The notes beneath the pieces were generated by a model. That model had not been told where the DNA came from, ran no database searches, and saw only the letters and a program-made list of their open reading frames with translations. Made by a program: the position numbers and the translations under genes. From Firmicutes bacterium UBA1191 (GTDB taxonomy: Bacteria > Bacillota > Clostridia > Peptostreptococcales > Anaerovoracaceae): 64,000 nt of DNA. Position 1 is the first letter of the stretch. Each line of letters starts with the position of its first letter. Below, one piece after another: positions 25,104 to 33,646 of the stretch. The stretch is from contig DBYH01000010.1 of assembly GCA_002310095.1 (NCBI GenBank), forward strand, positions 1 to 64,000. The letters run 5' to 3'.

Positions 25104-26021
25104 ATGCAAAAGCAACACGACAGGACTTACATAACCGGCGTCATATCCATGCTCAGCTGCGATGTGCTGTGGGGCGTTCTGCCTATCTACTGGCAGGCTC
25201 TGCGTCCCATCGACTCCTGGGTCATCATTTTCTACAGGATCTTTCTCGTGGGATTTGTATCCGGCATCGCGACCCTGAAGATATACGGATGGAAGCCGGT
25301 GAAGGAACAGCTCTCGCCGAAAGGCACGGGCATAATGGGAAGCGCGCTGAGATTCCCCATAGCCGGTCTCCTGATAACGGCGAACTGGAGCATATACATC
25401 TGGGCGGTAAACGCCGACCACGTCATTCAGACATGCGTCGGATATTACATTGAACCGCTGATGGTCTGCGTACTGGGGATAATATTCTTCAGGGAGAGAC
25501 TGACAGGCTTCAAACTCGTTGCTTTTCTCTTCGCGCTGGCGGGACTGGTGGTTCTGCTTATTCATTTCAGGCAGATCCCGGGCATCGCTCTTGGCCTTGC
25601 CCTGACATTCGCCACATACGCGGCCCTGAAGAAACACTTCGATCTGCCTGCCATAATGTCCGTATTCCTTGAGACACTGTTTCTCATGCCGCCTGCGCTG
25701 GCGGTGGTCATATGGCTGGAATGCACGGGGCAGGGCGCCCTGAGTGTTGCCACTCCGGGCAAGTATCTGCTCCTTCTTTGCTGCGGAATACTGACGGCGG
25801 CGCCTCTGTCATTCTTCGCTGACGCGGCGACGAAGATACCGCTCATCATGGTGGGACTGCTTGAATATCTGTCACCGTCGATTTCACTGGTGATAGGCAT
25901 ATTCTTCATGAAAGAGCCTTTTGACGCGGTGCAGTTTGCTGCCTTTGCGATAGTATGGATCGGACTGGCCTTCTTTACATACGGAGAGATAAAGAATTCA
26001 AAAGAGAGCGAACTTGAATGA
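25104..26021 (+). CDS. rarD: EamA-family transporter, RarD type
   Basis: This protein of about 305 residues has ten predicted membrane helices in two EamA repeats (about 10-145 and 155-300). The start region, LSCDVLWGVLPIYWQAL, is characteristic of RarD proteins, a drug/metabolite transporter subgroup with unproven substrate. The ORF is open to 25056, but the ATG at 25104 follows AGGGGGA and leaves the upstream gene intact, so I prefer it. It overlaps the MBL hydrolase gene by 4 bases. Its role in the murI-nadE gene string is not evident. Confidence 0.85.
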   Translation: MQKQHDRTYITGVISMLSCDVLWGVLPIYWQALRPIDSWVIIFYRIFLVGFVSGIATLKIYGWKPVKEQLSPKGTGIMGSALRFPIAGLLITANWSIYIWAVNADHVIQTCVGYYIEPLMVCVLGIIFFRERLTGFKLVAFLFALAGLVVLLIHFRQIPGIALGLALTFATYAALKKHFDLPAIMSVFLETLFLMPPALAVVIWLECTGQGALSVATPGKYLLLLCCGILTAAPLSFFADAATKIPLIMVGLLEYLSPSISLVIGIFFMKEPFDAVQFAAFAIVWIGLAFFTYGEIKNSKESELE

Positions 26022-26995
26022 GCATGCCTGAATTCAACAAAAACATAGAACTTTTCAACGTCTTCGGAGAAGACTACGACAGATTCGCTTTTCCGGCGGA
26101 TATATACAGAATGACGGCGGGACACGGCGGCGAATCATTCCTGATTACAGGTAGTGAGAAGAACGCCCTGTACGACTGCGGAATGGCCTACTGCGGTGAT
26201 AAGACGGCGGATAATATAGTGACGGCTCTGGAGAGGCTGTACGAAGAGGGGAGAATCGGAAGCAGAACCATCGACTGTATTTTTCTTAGCCACTCCCATT
26301 ATGACCATATCGGCGGACTGCCGTACATACTGGACAGGTTCCCGGACGCTGTCGTCTACGGAAGCGCAAAATGCCAGTCGGTCCTGGAGCGTGAAAACGC
26401 AAGGAAGCTAATTGCGGAGCTGGGGACCGAGGCCAGGAATCTGTATACGCCTGAGAGCAGAGAACCTGTGAGGACCGACGGTTTCAGAGTAGATCACGTT
26501 CTGGCGGACGGGAATACAGTTTCACTGGGCGACGTCAGCATGACGGCTTATGAGACGAAAGGGCACACTGACTGCTCCCTGAGCTATTACTTAAGACCTG
26601 CGGGCATACTGTTCACAAGCGAGAGCACCGGTATCCTGGAAGGAAAGGACTACGTGCACACGCCTTCACTGAAGAGTTTTCCGGACTCAATCGCGTCAAG
26701 CTACAGGTGCGAGGATCTGCATCCGGATTACATATGCCTGCCTCACTTCGGCATGATACCGAAGGAATTCAACGAGAAGTACTTTCCGGCATTCAGGGCT
26801 GAATGCGAAAGCAAGATGAACTTCGTAAGGTCCATGAAAGAAGAGGAACTCACTTACGATGAGATGCTGGCCAGATATATAAAGAGATATTGGACGCCTG
26901 CGAAAGAGATAGAACAGCCTATTGAGGCTTTTGAAATCAATTCCGGACACATACTGAACGCTCTTCTGAGAGCGCTCGAAGAAGAAGGAGAATAA
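26018..26995 (+). CDS. Metallo-beta-lactamase-fold hydrolase
   Basis: This 325-residue protein has the MBL signature HSHYDH near residue 91-96, a further His in YETKGHTDC and one in CLPHFGM, giving the binuclear metal site of the superfamily. The C-terminal 80 residues are helical and may shape substrate access. Such proteins include thioesterases, lactonases and phosphodiesterases; the sequence does not show which. The ATG at 26018 overlaps the rarD stop; a second ATG six bases later is possible. nadE starts 2 bases after its stop. Confidence 0.82.
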   Translation: MSMPEFNKNIELFNVFGEDYDRFAFPADIYRMTAGHGGESFLITGSEKNALYDCGMAYCGDKTADNIVTALERLYEEGRIGSRTIDCIFLSHSHYDHIGGLPYILDRFPDAVVYGSAKCQSVLERENARKLIAELGTEARNLYTPESREPVRTDGFRVDHVLADGNTVSLGDVSMTAYETKGHTDCSLSYYLRPAGILFTSESTGILEGKDYVHTPSLKSFPDSIASSYRCEDLHPDYICLPHFGMIPKEFNEKYFPAFRAECESKMNFVRSMKEEELTYDEMLARYIKRYWTPAKEIEQPIEAFEINSGHILNALLRALEEEGE

Positions 26996-26997
26996 AA

Positions 26998-27756
26998 ATG
27001 TTTGACGCTGAAAAAGTAAAGAACGACATAATCCAGTGGATACGCGACTGGTTCGAAATTAACGGCAAAGGCTGCTGCGCTGTTGTCGGAGTATCCGGCG
27101 GAAAAGACAGTTCCGTTGTGGCTGCTCTTTGCGCTGAGGCCCTGGGAAAGGACAGGGTGGTCGGCGTAATGATGCCGCGAGGCTACCAGTTCGATATCGA
27201 CGTGGCGAAGGCACTGATCGATCATCTTGGAATCAGAAGCGTCGAGGTCAATGTCGGTGAAGCCTGCGACGCTGTCGAAAAACAGGTTGAGGCTGCTTTT
27301 GGAGAAGTATCCGAACAGACGAAGACCAATATTCCGCCGAGAGTCAGAATGACAATGCTCTACGCCACTTCACAGACCGTAAACGGCCGCGTGGCGAATA
27401 CATGCAACCTGTCTGAGGACTATGTGGGCTACAACACCATCTTCGGCGACAACGCCGGCGACTTCAGCCCGCTGAGCATGCTGACGGTCCAGGAAGTCAA
27501 GGCCATCGGAAGGGCCCTTGGGCTGCCGTCCATGTTCGTGGATAAGGTTCCTATCGACGGACTGCAGAGCAAGACCGACGAGGACAACCTGGGTTTCACT
27601 TACGCAGTTCTCGACAGATACATCAGGGAAGGCGTATGCGACGATCCTGAGGCAAAGGCACTGATAGACAGAAAGCACAAAATCAACCTGTTCAAGATGA
27701 CGCCGATGGATAAATTTGAATATGAAGTCGAAGAGTGGAGGAAGTTATGGGAGTAA
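26998..27756 (+). CDS. nadE: NH3-dependent NAD synthetase
   Basis: This 252-residue enzyme amidates nicotinic acid adenine dinucleotide to NAD with ATP. The PP-loop is SGGKDSS at 33-39. The NLSEDYVGYNTIFGDNAGDF region forms the substrate pocket, and VPIDGLQSKTDED is the mobile active-site loop. It lacks the N-terminal nitrilase (glutaminase) domain, so it should use free ammonia, which is plentiful in an amino-acid fermenter. Its end overlaps the DUF896 gene start by 10 bases. Confidence 0.95.
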   Translation: MFDAEKVKNDIIQWIRDWFEINGKGCCAVVGVSGGKDSSVVAALCAEALGKDRVVGVMMPRGYQFDIDVAKALIDHLGIRSVEVNVGEACDAVEKQVEAAFGEVSEQTKTNIPPRVRMTMLYATSQTVNGRVANTCNLSEDYVGYNTIFGDNAGDFSPLSMLTVQEVKAIGRALGLPSMFVDKVPIDGLQSKTDEDNLGFTYAVLDRYIREGVCDDPEAKALIDRKHKINLFKMTPMDKFEYEVEEWRKLWE

Positions 27757-27974
27757 CAAAGGAGATGATCGACAGGATCAACGTTCTGGCGGCCAAAAAG
27801 AAGGCGGAAGGTCTCACTCCGGCGGAGCAGGCCGAACAGAAGGAACTCTACAAAGATTATATCGCCTCCATCAGGGGCAGCATGAAGGCCCAGCTTGAAA
27901 ATGTCAGGTTCGTTGAAGACCTTTCTGAAGAGGAACTCAAAGAAGAACTTGCAAATAGGACTAAAAAGGTATAA
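27747..27974 (+). CDS. DUF896 (YnzC-type) small protein
   Basis: This protein of about 75 residues is the YnzC/DUF896 family: a helical hairpin beginning MGVTKEMIDRINVLAAK, with the family stretch GLTPAEQAEQKELYKDYI. In Bacillus a relative is SOS-induced with yneA, but the function is unknown. I chose the ATG at 27747, 5 bases after GGAGGAAG; an in-frame GTG at 27735 would place that site within the gene. It overlaps the nadE end. A possible promoter for iscS lies at its 3' end. Confidence 0.85.
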   Translation: MGVTKEMIDRINVLAAKKKAEGLTPAEQAEQKELYKDYIASIRGSMKAQLENVRFVEDLSEEELKEELANRTKKV

Positions 27975-28032
27975 TATAAAACGGGCCTTGAAATAACAGG
28001 CAATTATTAGCTGAAACGGAGATGAAATCATA

Positions 28033-29208
28033 ATGAGAAATGTCTATCTGGACTATTCCGCAACCACGCCGGTAAAAGAGGAAGTACTTAGGGAAATGAT
28101 CCCGTATTTCACAGAGAAATTCGGCAATCCATCGAGCCTCTACACTCCCGGTCTGGACGCCAAGGACGGCCTTAACAAGGCCAGACAGCAGGTGGCGGAT
28201 CTTATAAACGCCGAGGAAAGGGAGATATTCTTCACTTCCTGCGGAACTGAAGCTGACAACTGGGTTATCGAAGGCGTAGCTGACGCCCGCAGAAACAAGG
28301 GAAATCACATCATCACTACGAAGATAGAGCACCACGCCATACTGCACACATGTCAGTATCTGGAGCAGCACGGTGTCGAGGTCACTTATCTGGATGTGGA
28401 CAATGAAGGATTCGTATCGCCTGCCGATCTGGAAGCGGCGATCAAGGACAACACGATCCTCGTCAGCATCATGATGGTCAACAATGAAGTCGGAACGATC
28501 CAGCCTATAAAGGAACTGGCCGCCATAGCAAGAGAGCACGGCGTGCTTTTCCACACGGACGCTGTTCAGGGACTGGGGAACGTTCCTATCGATGTAAAAG
28601 ATCTTGGAGTGGACTTCATTTCAATGTCCGCCCACAAGATATACGGTCCTAAGGGAATAGGCGCTCTTTACAAGAGAGCGGGCATCAACATTCCTAGCTT
28701 CGTTCACGGCGGCGCCCAAGAGAAGAAGAAGAGGGCGGGCACCGAGAACACAGCCGGAATTGTGGGGTTCGGAAAGGCCGCTGAACTGGCCAAGCGCGAT
28801 CTCTATGAGCACGCTGCTCATTCCGACAGACTGAGGAGAATGCTCTGGGAGAAGATCGAGGCGGAGATTCCTGATATCACACTCAACGGTCCTAAGGACT
28901 TCACCAAGAGACATCCGGGCAATCTGAACATCGCGTTCTCATATGTTGAGGGTGAGTCGATCATTCTGCTTCTGGATGCCGCGGGAATATGCGCCAGCAC
29001 GGGATCAGCCTGTTCGTCAGGATCCCTGGGAACATCCCACGTGCTCGACGCAATAGGGGTTCCTATCACAAAGGCAAACGGAACCTGCCGATTCACTGTC
29101 GGAGACATGACCACCGAAGATGACATAGACTACGTGGTCGAAAACCTTAAAAATGTTATCGCTAGACTGAGAGAATTATCGCCAGTAAACGGCGCGGAAG
29201 GATGGTAA
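28033..29208 (+). CDS. iscS: Cysteine desulfurase
   Basis: This 391-residue class V PLP enzyme removes sulfur from cysteine to form a persulfide for Fe-S assembly. PLP binds Lys202 in SAHKIYGPKG. The persulfide cysteine is Cys327 in the GSACSSGSL loop. It is of the NifS/IscS type rather than SufS. iscU follows after 4 bases, so the pair forms a minimal Isc system. A TATAAT lies near 27970 but its -35 spacing is only 15 bases. CGGAG precedes the ATG by about 13 bases, a weak site. Confidence 0.95.
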   Translation: MRNVYLDYSATTPVKEEVLREMIPYFTEKFGNPSSLYTPGLDAKDGLNKARQQVADLINAEEREIFFTSCGTEADNWVIEGVADARRNKGNHIITTKIEHHAILHTCQYLEQHGVEVTYLDVDNEGFVSPADLEAAIKDNTILVSIMMVNNEVGTIQPIKELAAIAREHGVLFHTDAVQGLGNVPIDVKDLGVDFISMSAHKIYGPKGIGALYKRAGINIPSFVHGGAQEKKKRAGTENTAGIVGFGKAAELAKRDLYEHAAHSDRLRRMLWEKIEAEIPDITLNGPKDFTKRHPGNLNIAFSYVEGESIILLLDAAGICASTGSACSSGSLGTSHVLDAIGVPITKANGTCRFTVGDMTTEDDIDYVVENLKNVIARLRELSPVNGAEGW

Positions 29209-29212
29209 AAAA

Positions 29213-29668
29213 ATGGCTTTATATAACGACACAGTAATGGATCACTTTCTGAATCCGCACAACGTCGGAGAGATAGAGAATCCGGACGGCAAGGGAATCT
29301 ATGGAAGCCCTGTCTGCGGAGATATGATGCAGGTTACGATCAGCGTAGATGAGAACGAGGTCATTACCGACGCCAAGTTCAAGACCTTCGGATGCGGAAG
29401 CGCTATCGCTTCATCCAGCATGGCTACTGACATGATTAAAGGCATGAAGGTCGAAGACGCTCTGGAAGTGAGCAACGAGAAGATCGTCGAGGAACTCGGC
29501 GGACTTCCTGCTATAAAAATCCACTGCTCCGTGCTCGCCGAGCACGCGATCAAGAACGCTATCTATGACTACGCAATGAAGAACGGCAAGGAATACAAAG
29601 GCCTTGAAGGTTTCGATCCTGACGCGGAGCATCACGACGATTGTGAGGAAGGACACTGCGAAGTATAG
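29213..29668 (+). CDS. iscU: Fe-S cluster assembly scaffold
   Basis: This 151-residue scaffold protein receives sulfur from IscS and builds 2Fe-2S or 4Fe-4S clusters. The three cluster cysteines are Cys35, Cys61 and Cys105, and the conserved Asp37 that helps release the cluster is present. A C-terminal extension of about 20 residues is rich in His, Asp and Cys (EHHDDCEEGHC), which might bind metal. It follows iscS by 4 bases. No hscA/hscB or ferredoxin gene is adjacent, as usual in Clostridia. Confidence 0.95.
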   Translation: MALYNDTVMDHFLNPHNVGEIENPDGKGIYGSPVCGDMMQVTISVDENEVITDAKFKTFGCGSAIASSSMATDMIKGMKVEDALEVSNEKIVEELGGLPAIKIHCSVLAEHAIKNAIYDYAMKNGKEYKGLEGFDPDAEHHDDCEEGHCEV

Positions 29669-29695
29669 AGAAAACTGTATTCAGAGAAGACTGTC

Positions 29696-30667
29696 ATGGA
29701 AAAGAACAGACTCGGAAACACAGATATTTTTGTAACGCCGATAGGTCTCGGCGTTCTTACGATTGGTAACACACAGCTCGATCTCCCCCTTGAAGAAGGC
29801 GCGGAGATCGTTCGTTATGCGTACGAAAAAGGCATAAATCTCTTCGATACGGCCCAGTATTACCAGACATACAAGTACATCAGGGAGGCTTTTAAGGACG
29901 TCGACATGTCTCTTGACAATCCTGACCGCCCAGTGATCGCCAGCAAGTGTCTGGATTATTCCTATGAGGCCATGGAAAGGGCGATTCTTGAGTGCCTTGA
30001 CGAACTTGGCATCGACAGGATAGACATCTTCAAGTGCCACGAAGTCAGGCAGGAGCCTGACTGGTCAAACAGGGCGGGGGCATGGCAGTGCCTCATCGAT
30101 TACAAAAAGAAGGGCATTATCGGGGCTATCGGCGTCTCCACGCACCATGTGGACATAACCGAAATGATGGCAGACATTCCTGAGTGCGACATAGTTTTCC
30201 CGCTTATTAATTACGCTGGTCTCGGCATCCGCAAGGGCGACGGTCCTGGAACCCCTGAAGAAATGGAGGCGGCCATAAAGAAGTGTCTCGACGCGGGAAA
30301 GGGTGTCTTTGCGATGAAAGCCTTCGGCGGCGGAAACCTTACGGGCACCTACATGAAGTCACTGAATTACGTACGCGATCTGGGATGCCATTCGATCATG
30401 GTCGGAATGGGCAAGAAGGAGGAAATCGACGACCTCGTAAGATACGCGGAAGACGAACTTCCTGAGGACTATCAGCCGGAGACCAGATTCAAGAAGATAC
30501 ACATCGACCAGGGGGACTGTGAGGGCTGCTACACATGCGTTGAACGCTGTCCGAACAAGGCCATCTACATCAATGAAAACGGTCTGGCCGACGTAAATTA
30601 CGACATCTGCCTGACATGCGGATACTGCGCTCCGGTATGTCCTGTAAGGGCGATAATAATGTGGTGA
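29696..30667 (+). CDS. Aldo/keto reductase with C-terminal 2x[4Fe-4S] ferredoxin domain
   Basis: This 323-residue protein joins an aldo/keto reductase barrel with a ferredoxin tail. The AKR catalytic set is Asp51, Tyr55 or Tyr56, Lys84 and His115. The tail has cysteines 275, 278, 281, 285 and 305, 308, 311, 315, the pattern of two 4Fe-4S clusters. Such proteins are common in anaerobes and are thought to be ferredoxin-linked oxidoreductases, but their substrates are mostly unknown. It lies 27 bases after iscU, and its need for two clusters fits that position. A terminator follows. Confidence 0.9.
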   Translation: MEKNRLGNTDIFVTPIGLGVLTIGNTQLDLPLEEGAEIVRYAYEKGINLFDTAQYYQTYKYIREAFKDVDMSLDNPDRPVIASKCLDYSYEAMERAILECLDELGIDRIDIFKCHEVRQEPDWSNRAGAWQCLIDYKKKGIIGAIGVSTHHVDITEMMADIPECDIVFPLINYAGLGIRKGDGPGTPEEMEAAIKKCLDAGKGVFAMKAFGGGNLTGTYMKSLNYVRDLGCHSIMVGMGKKEEIDDLVRYAEDELPEDYQPETRFKKIHIDQGDCEGCYTCVERCPNKAIYINENGLADVNYDICLTCGYCAPVCPVRAIIMW

Positions 30668-30705
30668 TTTTTCGTTGTACGGACTATGAGAATATGCTAA
30701 TATCA

Positions 30706-30739
30706 ACAGAGGAAGATTAATATTTTTCTCTGTTTTTTT
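30706..30739 (+). terminator. Intrinsic terminator after the aldo/keto reductase gene
   Basis: ACAGAG and CTCTGT flank a 16-base AT-rich loop with extra AA/TT pairing, followed by seven T. It ends the iscS-iscU-reductase transcript. Confidence 0.65.
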
Positions 30740-30774
30740 ATGCATACAGGATAGATGTGAAAGGATGAATAGAA

Positions 30775-31998
30775 ATGAGTAAAACAGGTTTTTCAGCGGC
30801 GGATATTCTTCTGCCTGCAAGAGGGAATTACGAAACCTGGGCGGTCGTCGCGTGCGACCAGTTCACGTCCCAGCCAGAATACTGGGAGCGCGTGGAGAAG
30901 ACGGTTGGAAACGACCCTTCAACGTTCCGCATTATTCTGCCTGAGGCACAGCTTCATGACGGTCACACCGAGGAGCACGTCGAAAAGATCAACTCCACCA
31001 TGAAGGAGTATCTGGATACGGGTGAATTCAAAGAGTATCCCGACACCATGATCTATCTGGAGAGAGTTCAGAGCGACGGCAAAATCAGAAGGGGCCTCAT
31101 CGGAAAGATCGATCTGGAGGAGTACGATTACTCCAAAGGCAGCACATCCCTCGTCAGAGCAACAGAAGGAACCGTTCTCGACAGAATACCGCCGAGACAG
31201 GCTGTAAGAAGGAACGCTCCTATCGAACTGCCTCACGTAATGCTTCTCATCGACGATCCTGACAACACGGTCATAGGTCCGCTTTCCGCATGCGACGAAG
31301 TTATCTATGATTTCGACCTCATGGAAGGCGGCGGGCACGCCAAAGGGTGGCTGGTATCTGAAAACCTGAAAACCGGCGCCATGAGGGCTCTGGAGGCTCT
31401 GGCGGACGCTCAGCCGCTTCTTTTCGCTGTCGGCGACGGTAATCATTCACTGGCGTCAGCGAAGGCTCTGTACGAAGAAGAGAAGGCAAAGTTCGGCCCT
31501 GGAAGCGAGAACACTCTTAAATCGAGATACGCTCTCGTTGAGGTCGTAAATCTCTATGATGAAGCCCTTGAATTCGAACCGATCCACAGAGTTCTCTTCA
31601 ATGTTGATCCTGAGGCGCTTCTCGAGGCGTTCAGGCAGAGGTATCCTTCGACAGTCGACGGAAAGAGCGAGGGTCAGGTGATCCGCTGCGTATACGATGG
31701 TTTCGACGGTTTCATCACTGTAACAGAACCTGAAGCGCAGCTTGAAGTCGGCACTCTTCAGTCATTCCTCGACGGATATATCAAAGAGAGCGGCGCAGGA
31801 ATAGACTACATTCACGGAGATGATGTAGCAGTCGAACTTGGAAGCAAACCTGGCAGCATGGCGTTTCTGCTTCCTGCCATGGATAAGGGCGACCTGTTCA
31901 GATCCGTAATAAAAGACGGCGCTCTGCCGAGAAAGACTTTCTCCATGGGACACGCTGCTGACAAGAGATATTATATCGAGGGCAGAAAGATTAAATAA
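30775..31998 (+). CDS. DUF1015-family protein
   Basis: This 407-residue protein is of the DUF1015 family, found in many anaerobes and archaea. The family segment AVGDGNHSLASAK, with GDGNH, lies near residue 222-235 and resembles the DGHHR motif of ParB-like nucleotide-hydrolysing folds; the N-terminal part has WAVVACDQFTSQPEYW. Its function is not established, though some relatives lie near serine or phosphoserine genes. It stands between two terminated units and precedes the gcv operon, so it is probably monocistronic. No serine genes are beside it here. Confidence 0.85.
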   Translation: MSKTGFSAADILLPARGNYETWAVVACDQFTSQPEYWERVEKTVGNDPSTFRIILPEAQLHDGHTEEHVEKINSTMKEYLDTGEFKEYPDTMIYLERVQSDGKIRRGLIGKIDLEEYDYSKGSTSLVRATEGTVLDRIPPRQAVRRNAPIELPHVMLLIDDPDNTVIGPLSACDEVIYDFDLMEGGGHAKGWLVSENLKTGAMRALEALADAQPLLFAVGDGNHSLASAKALYEEEKAKFGPGSENTLKSRYALVEVVNLYDEALEFEPIHRVLFNVDPEALLEAFRQRYPSTVDGKSEGQVIRCVYDGFDGFITVTEPEAQLEVGTLQSFLDGYIKESGAGIDYIHGDDVAVELGSKPGSMAFLLPAMDKGDLFRSVIKDGALPRKTFSMGHAADKRYYIEGRKIK

Positions 31999-32053
31999 AA
32001 ATACAATTTATAGTGTATACATTACAAATTGCACTTTTATTGTACTATATATG

Positions 32054-32062
32054 TGTTATAAT
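32054..32062 (+). promoter_or_regulatory. Extended -10 promoter of the gcv operon
   Basis: TGT followed by TATAAT forms an extended -10 box 54 bases before gcvT. The surroundings are very AT-rich; a TTGCAC upstream is too far (22 bases) to be a standard -35. The 117-base leader holds no glycine riboswitch that I can recognise. Confidence 0.5.
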
Positions 32063-32115
32063 CACTGTTGTGTTGATTTAGACAGTTAAAGCAATAAATA
32101 TAAAAAGGAGACATT

Positions 32116-33204
32116 ATGGAACTCAAAACCCCACTGTATGAAAAGCATCTTGAGTACGGAGGAAAGATGGTGCCTTTCGGCGGATACATTCTTCCTGTAC
32201 AGTACAAGTCATCCGGTGTTATCAAGGAACACATGGCTGTAAGAACTGCAGCAGGCATGTTCGATGTCTCACATATGGGAGAAATCCTCTGTGAAGGCCC
32301 TGACGCCCTGGCAAACCTGAATTTGATCCTGACAAACGATTTCACAAACATGGTGGACGAGCAGGCCAGATATTCACCTATGTGCAACGAAAAGGGCGGC
32401 ACTGTTGACGACCTTATCGTGTACAGAATGAGTGAGGACAAGTACTTCATCGTCGTAAACGCGGCGAACAAGGACAAGGATTACAAGTGGATGTGCGACC
32501 ACCAGTTCGGAAATGTTACTTTCACTGATGTATCGAACCAGTACGCCCAGATAGCAGTACAGGGACCTAAGGCGAAGGACATCATCGCTAAGATCTGCAG
32601 TGAAGGCAGCATTCCTGACAAGTACTACTACGTGAAGTTCGGAGCTGAAATAGCCGGAATCCCGTGCATATGCTCAACAACAGGCTACACAGGGGAGGAT
32701 GGAGTTGAAATATACCTTCCGGCAGCCAAGGCTGAGGAGATGTGGGACGCCATATATGAAGCAGGAAAGGACGAAGGTCTTATTCCTTGCGGACTCGGCG
32801 CCAGAGACACACTCAGAATGGAAGCCGGCATGCCTCTCTACGGACATGAAATGGACGATGACATCTCACCGAGAGAAGCGGGCCTCATGTTTGCAATCAA
32901 AATGAAGAAGCCGGTCGATTTCATAGGCAAGAAACCTATGGAAGAAGCGGGGAAACCTGCAGTTGTCCGTGTCGGTCTGAAGATCACAGGCAGAGGAATC
33001 GCACGTGAACATCAGGATGTTTATGTAAACGGAGAAAAGGTCGGTTACACCACCTCGGGAACCAAGTGTCCGTACTTCGAATACCCGATAGCAATGGCCA
33101 GAATCCCTAGAGAATACAAGGAACTGGGCACGCAGGTACAGGTCGATGTAAGGGGACGTATGGTTGACGCGGAAGTGTGCGAACTGCCTTTCTACAAGAG
33201 ATAA
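32116..33204 (+). CDS. gcvT: Glycine cleavage system T protein (aminomethyltransferase)
   Basis: This 362-residue protein transfers the methylene group from the aminomethyl-lipoyl arm of GcvH to tetrahydrofolate, releasing ammonia. The family N-terminus (TPLYEKHLEYGGKMVPFGGY) and the active-site region GARDTLRMEAGMPLYGHE are present. AAAAGGAG precedes the ATG. It is the first gene of gcvT-H-PA-PB-lpd, a complete glycine cleavage system that yields CO2, ammonia, NADH and methylene-THF from glycine, or runs in reverse. Confidence 0.97.
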   Translation: MELKTPLYEKHLEYGGKMVPFGGYILPVQYKSSGVIKEHMAVRTAAGMFDVSHMGEILCEGPDALANLNLILTNDFTNMVDEQARYSPMCNEKGGTVDDLIVYRMSEDKYFIVVNAANKDKDYKWMCDHQFGNVTFTDVSNQYAQIAVQGPKAKDIIAKICSEGSIPDKYYYVKFGAEIAGIPCICSTTGYTGEDGVEIYLPAAKAEEMWDAIYEAGKDEGLIPCGLGARDTLRMEAGMPLYGHEMDDDISPREAGLMFAIKMKKPVDFIGKKPMEEAGKPAVVRVGLKITGRGIAREHQDVYVNGEKVGYTTSGTKCPYFEYPIAMARIPREYKELGTQVQVDVRGRMVDAEVCELPFYKR

Positions 33205-33248
33205 ATACAGTTTATTATTAAAGTTTTTCATAAAAGGAGATCAAAAAT

Positions 33249-33632
33249 ATGGAACTTAAGAACGATGCACTTTACATGAAGTCACATGAATGGGTAGTTA
33301 TCGACGGCGATACGGCTACTGTCGGCATTTCAGACTTCGCTCAGTCAGAACTGGGAGACCTGGTATTCGTAAATCTGCCTGAACCGGGCGACGAAGTGAC
33401 AGCAGGCGAAGTTTTCGCGGACGTTGAGTCCGTAAAGGCTGTTTCAGACATTTTCTCACCTGTAACAGGAACCATAGCTGAAATCAACGAGGAACTTCTC
33501 GATGCGCCTGAGCTCATAAATGAGAACGCCAACGACGCGTGGTTCATCAAGGTCGAGAACGTTACTGATAAAGCTGAGGAGCTGCTCACGCCGGAAGACT
33601 ACGAAGTATTCTGTGAGGAAGAGCAGGAATAA
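33249..33632 (+). CDS. gcvH: Glycine cleavage system H protein
   Basis: This 127-residue lipoyl carrier shuttles the aminomethyl group between P, T and L proteins. The lipoylated lysine is Lys63 in ESVKAVSDIFSP. The KSHEWV motif near residue 11 is also conserved. AAAAGGAG lies before the ATG. The gene sits between gcvT and gcvPA in one operon. No lipoate ligase or synthase gene is in the window. Confidence 0.97.
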   Translation: MELKNDALYMKSHEWVVIDGDTATVGISDFAQSELGDLVFVNLPEPGDEVTAGEVFADVESVKAVSDIFSPVTGTIAEINEELLDAPELINENANDAWFIKVENVTDKAEELLTPEDYEVFCEEEQE

Positions 33633-33646
33633 GAAAGGCGGAATCC

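Noticed and set aside
27949..27975. Promoter for iscS (TTGCAA and TATAAT)
   Set aside because: The -10 box is perfect but the spacer is only 15 bases; support is too weak for a separate feature.
30675..30703. Promoter TTGTAC-17-TAATAT
   Set aside because: The predicted start would fall inside the terminator hairpin at 30706, so it is unlikely to drive the next gene.
31999..32115. Glycine riboswitch before gcvT
   Set aside because: The leader is short and AT-rich and shows none of the conserved glycine aptamer sequence.
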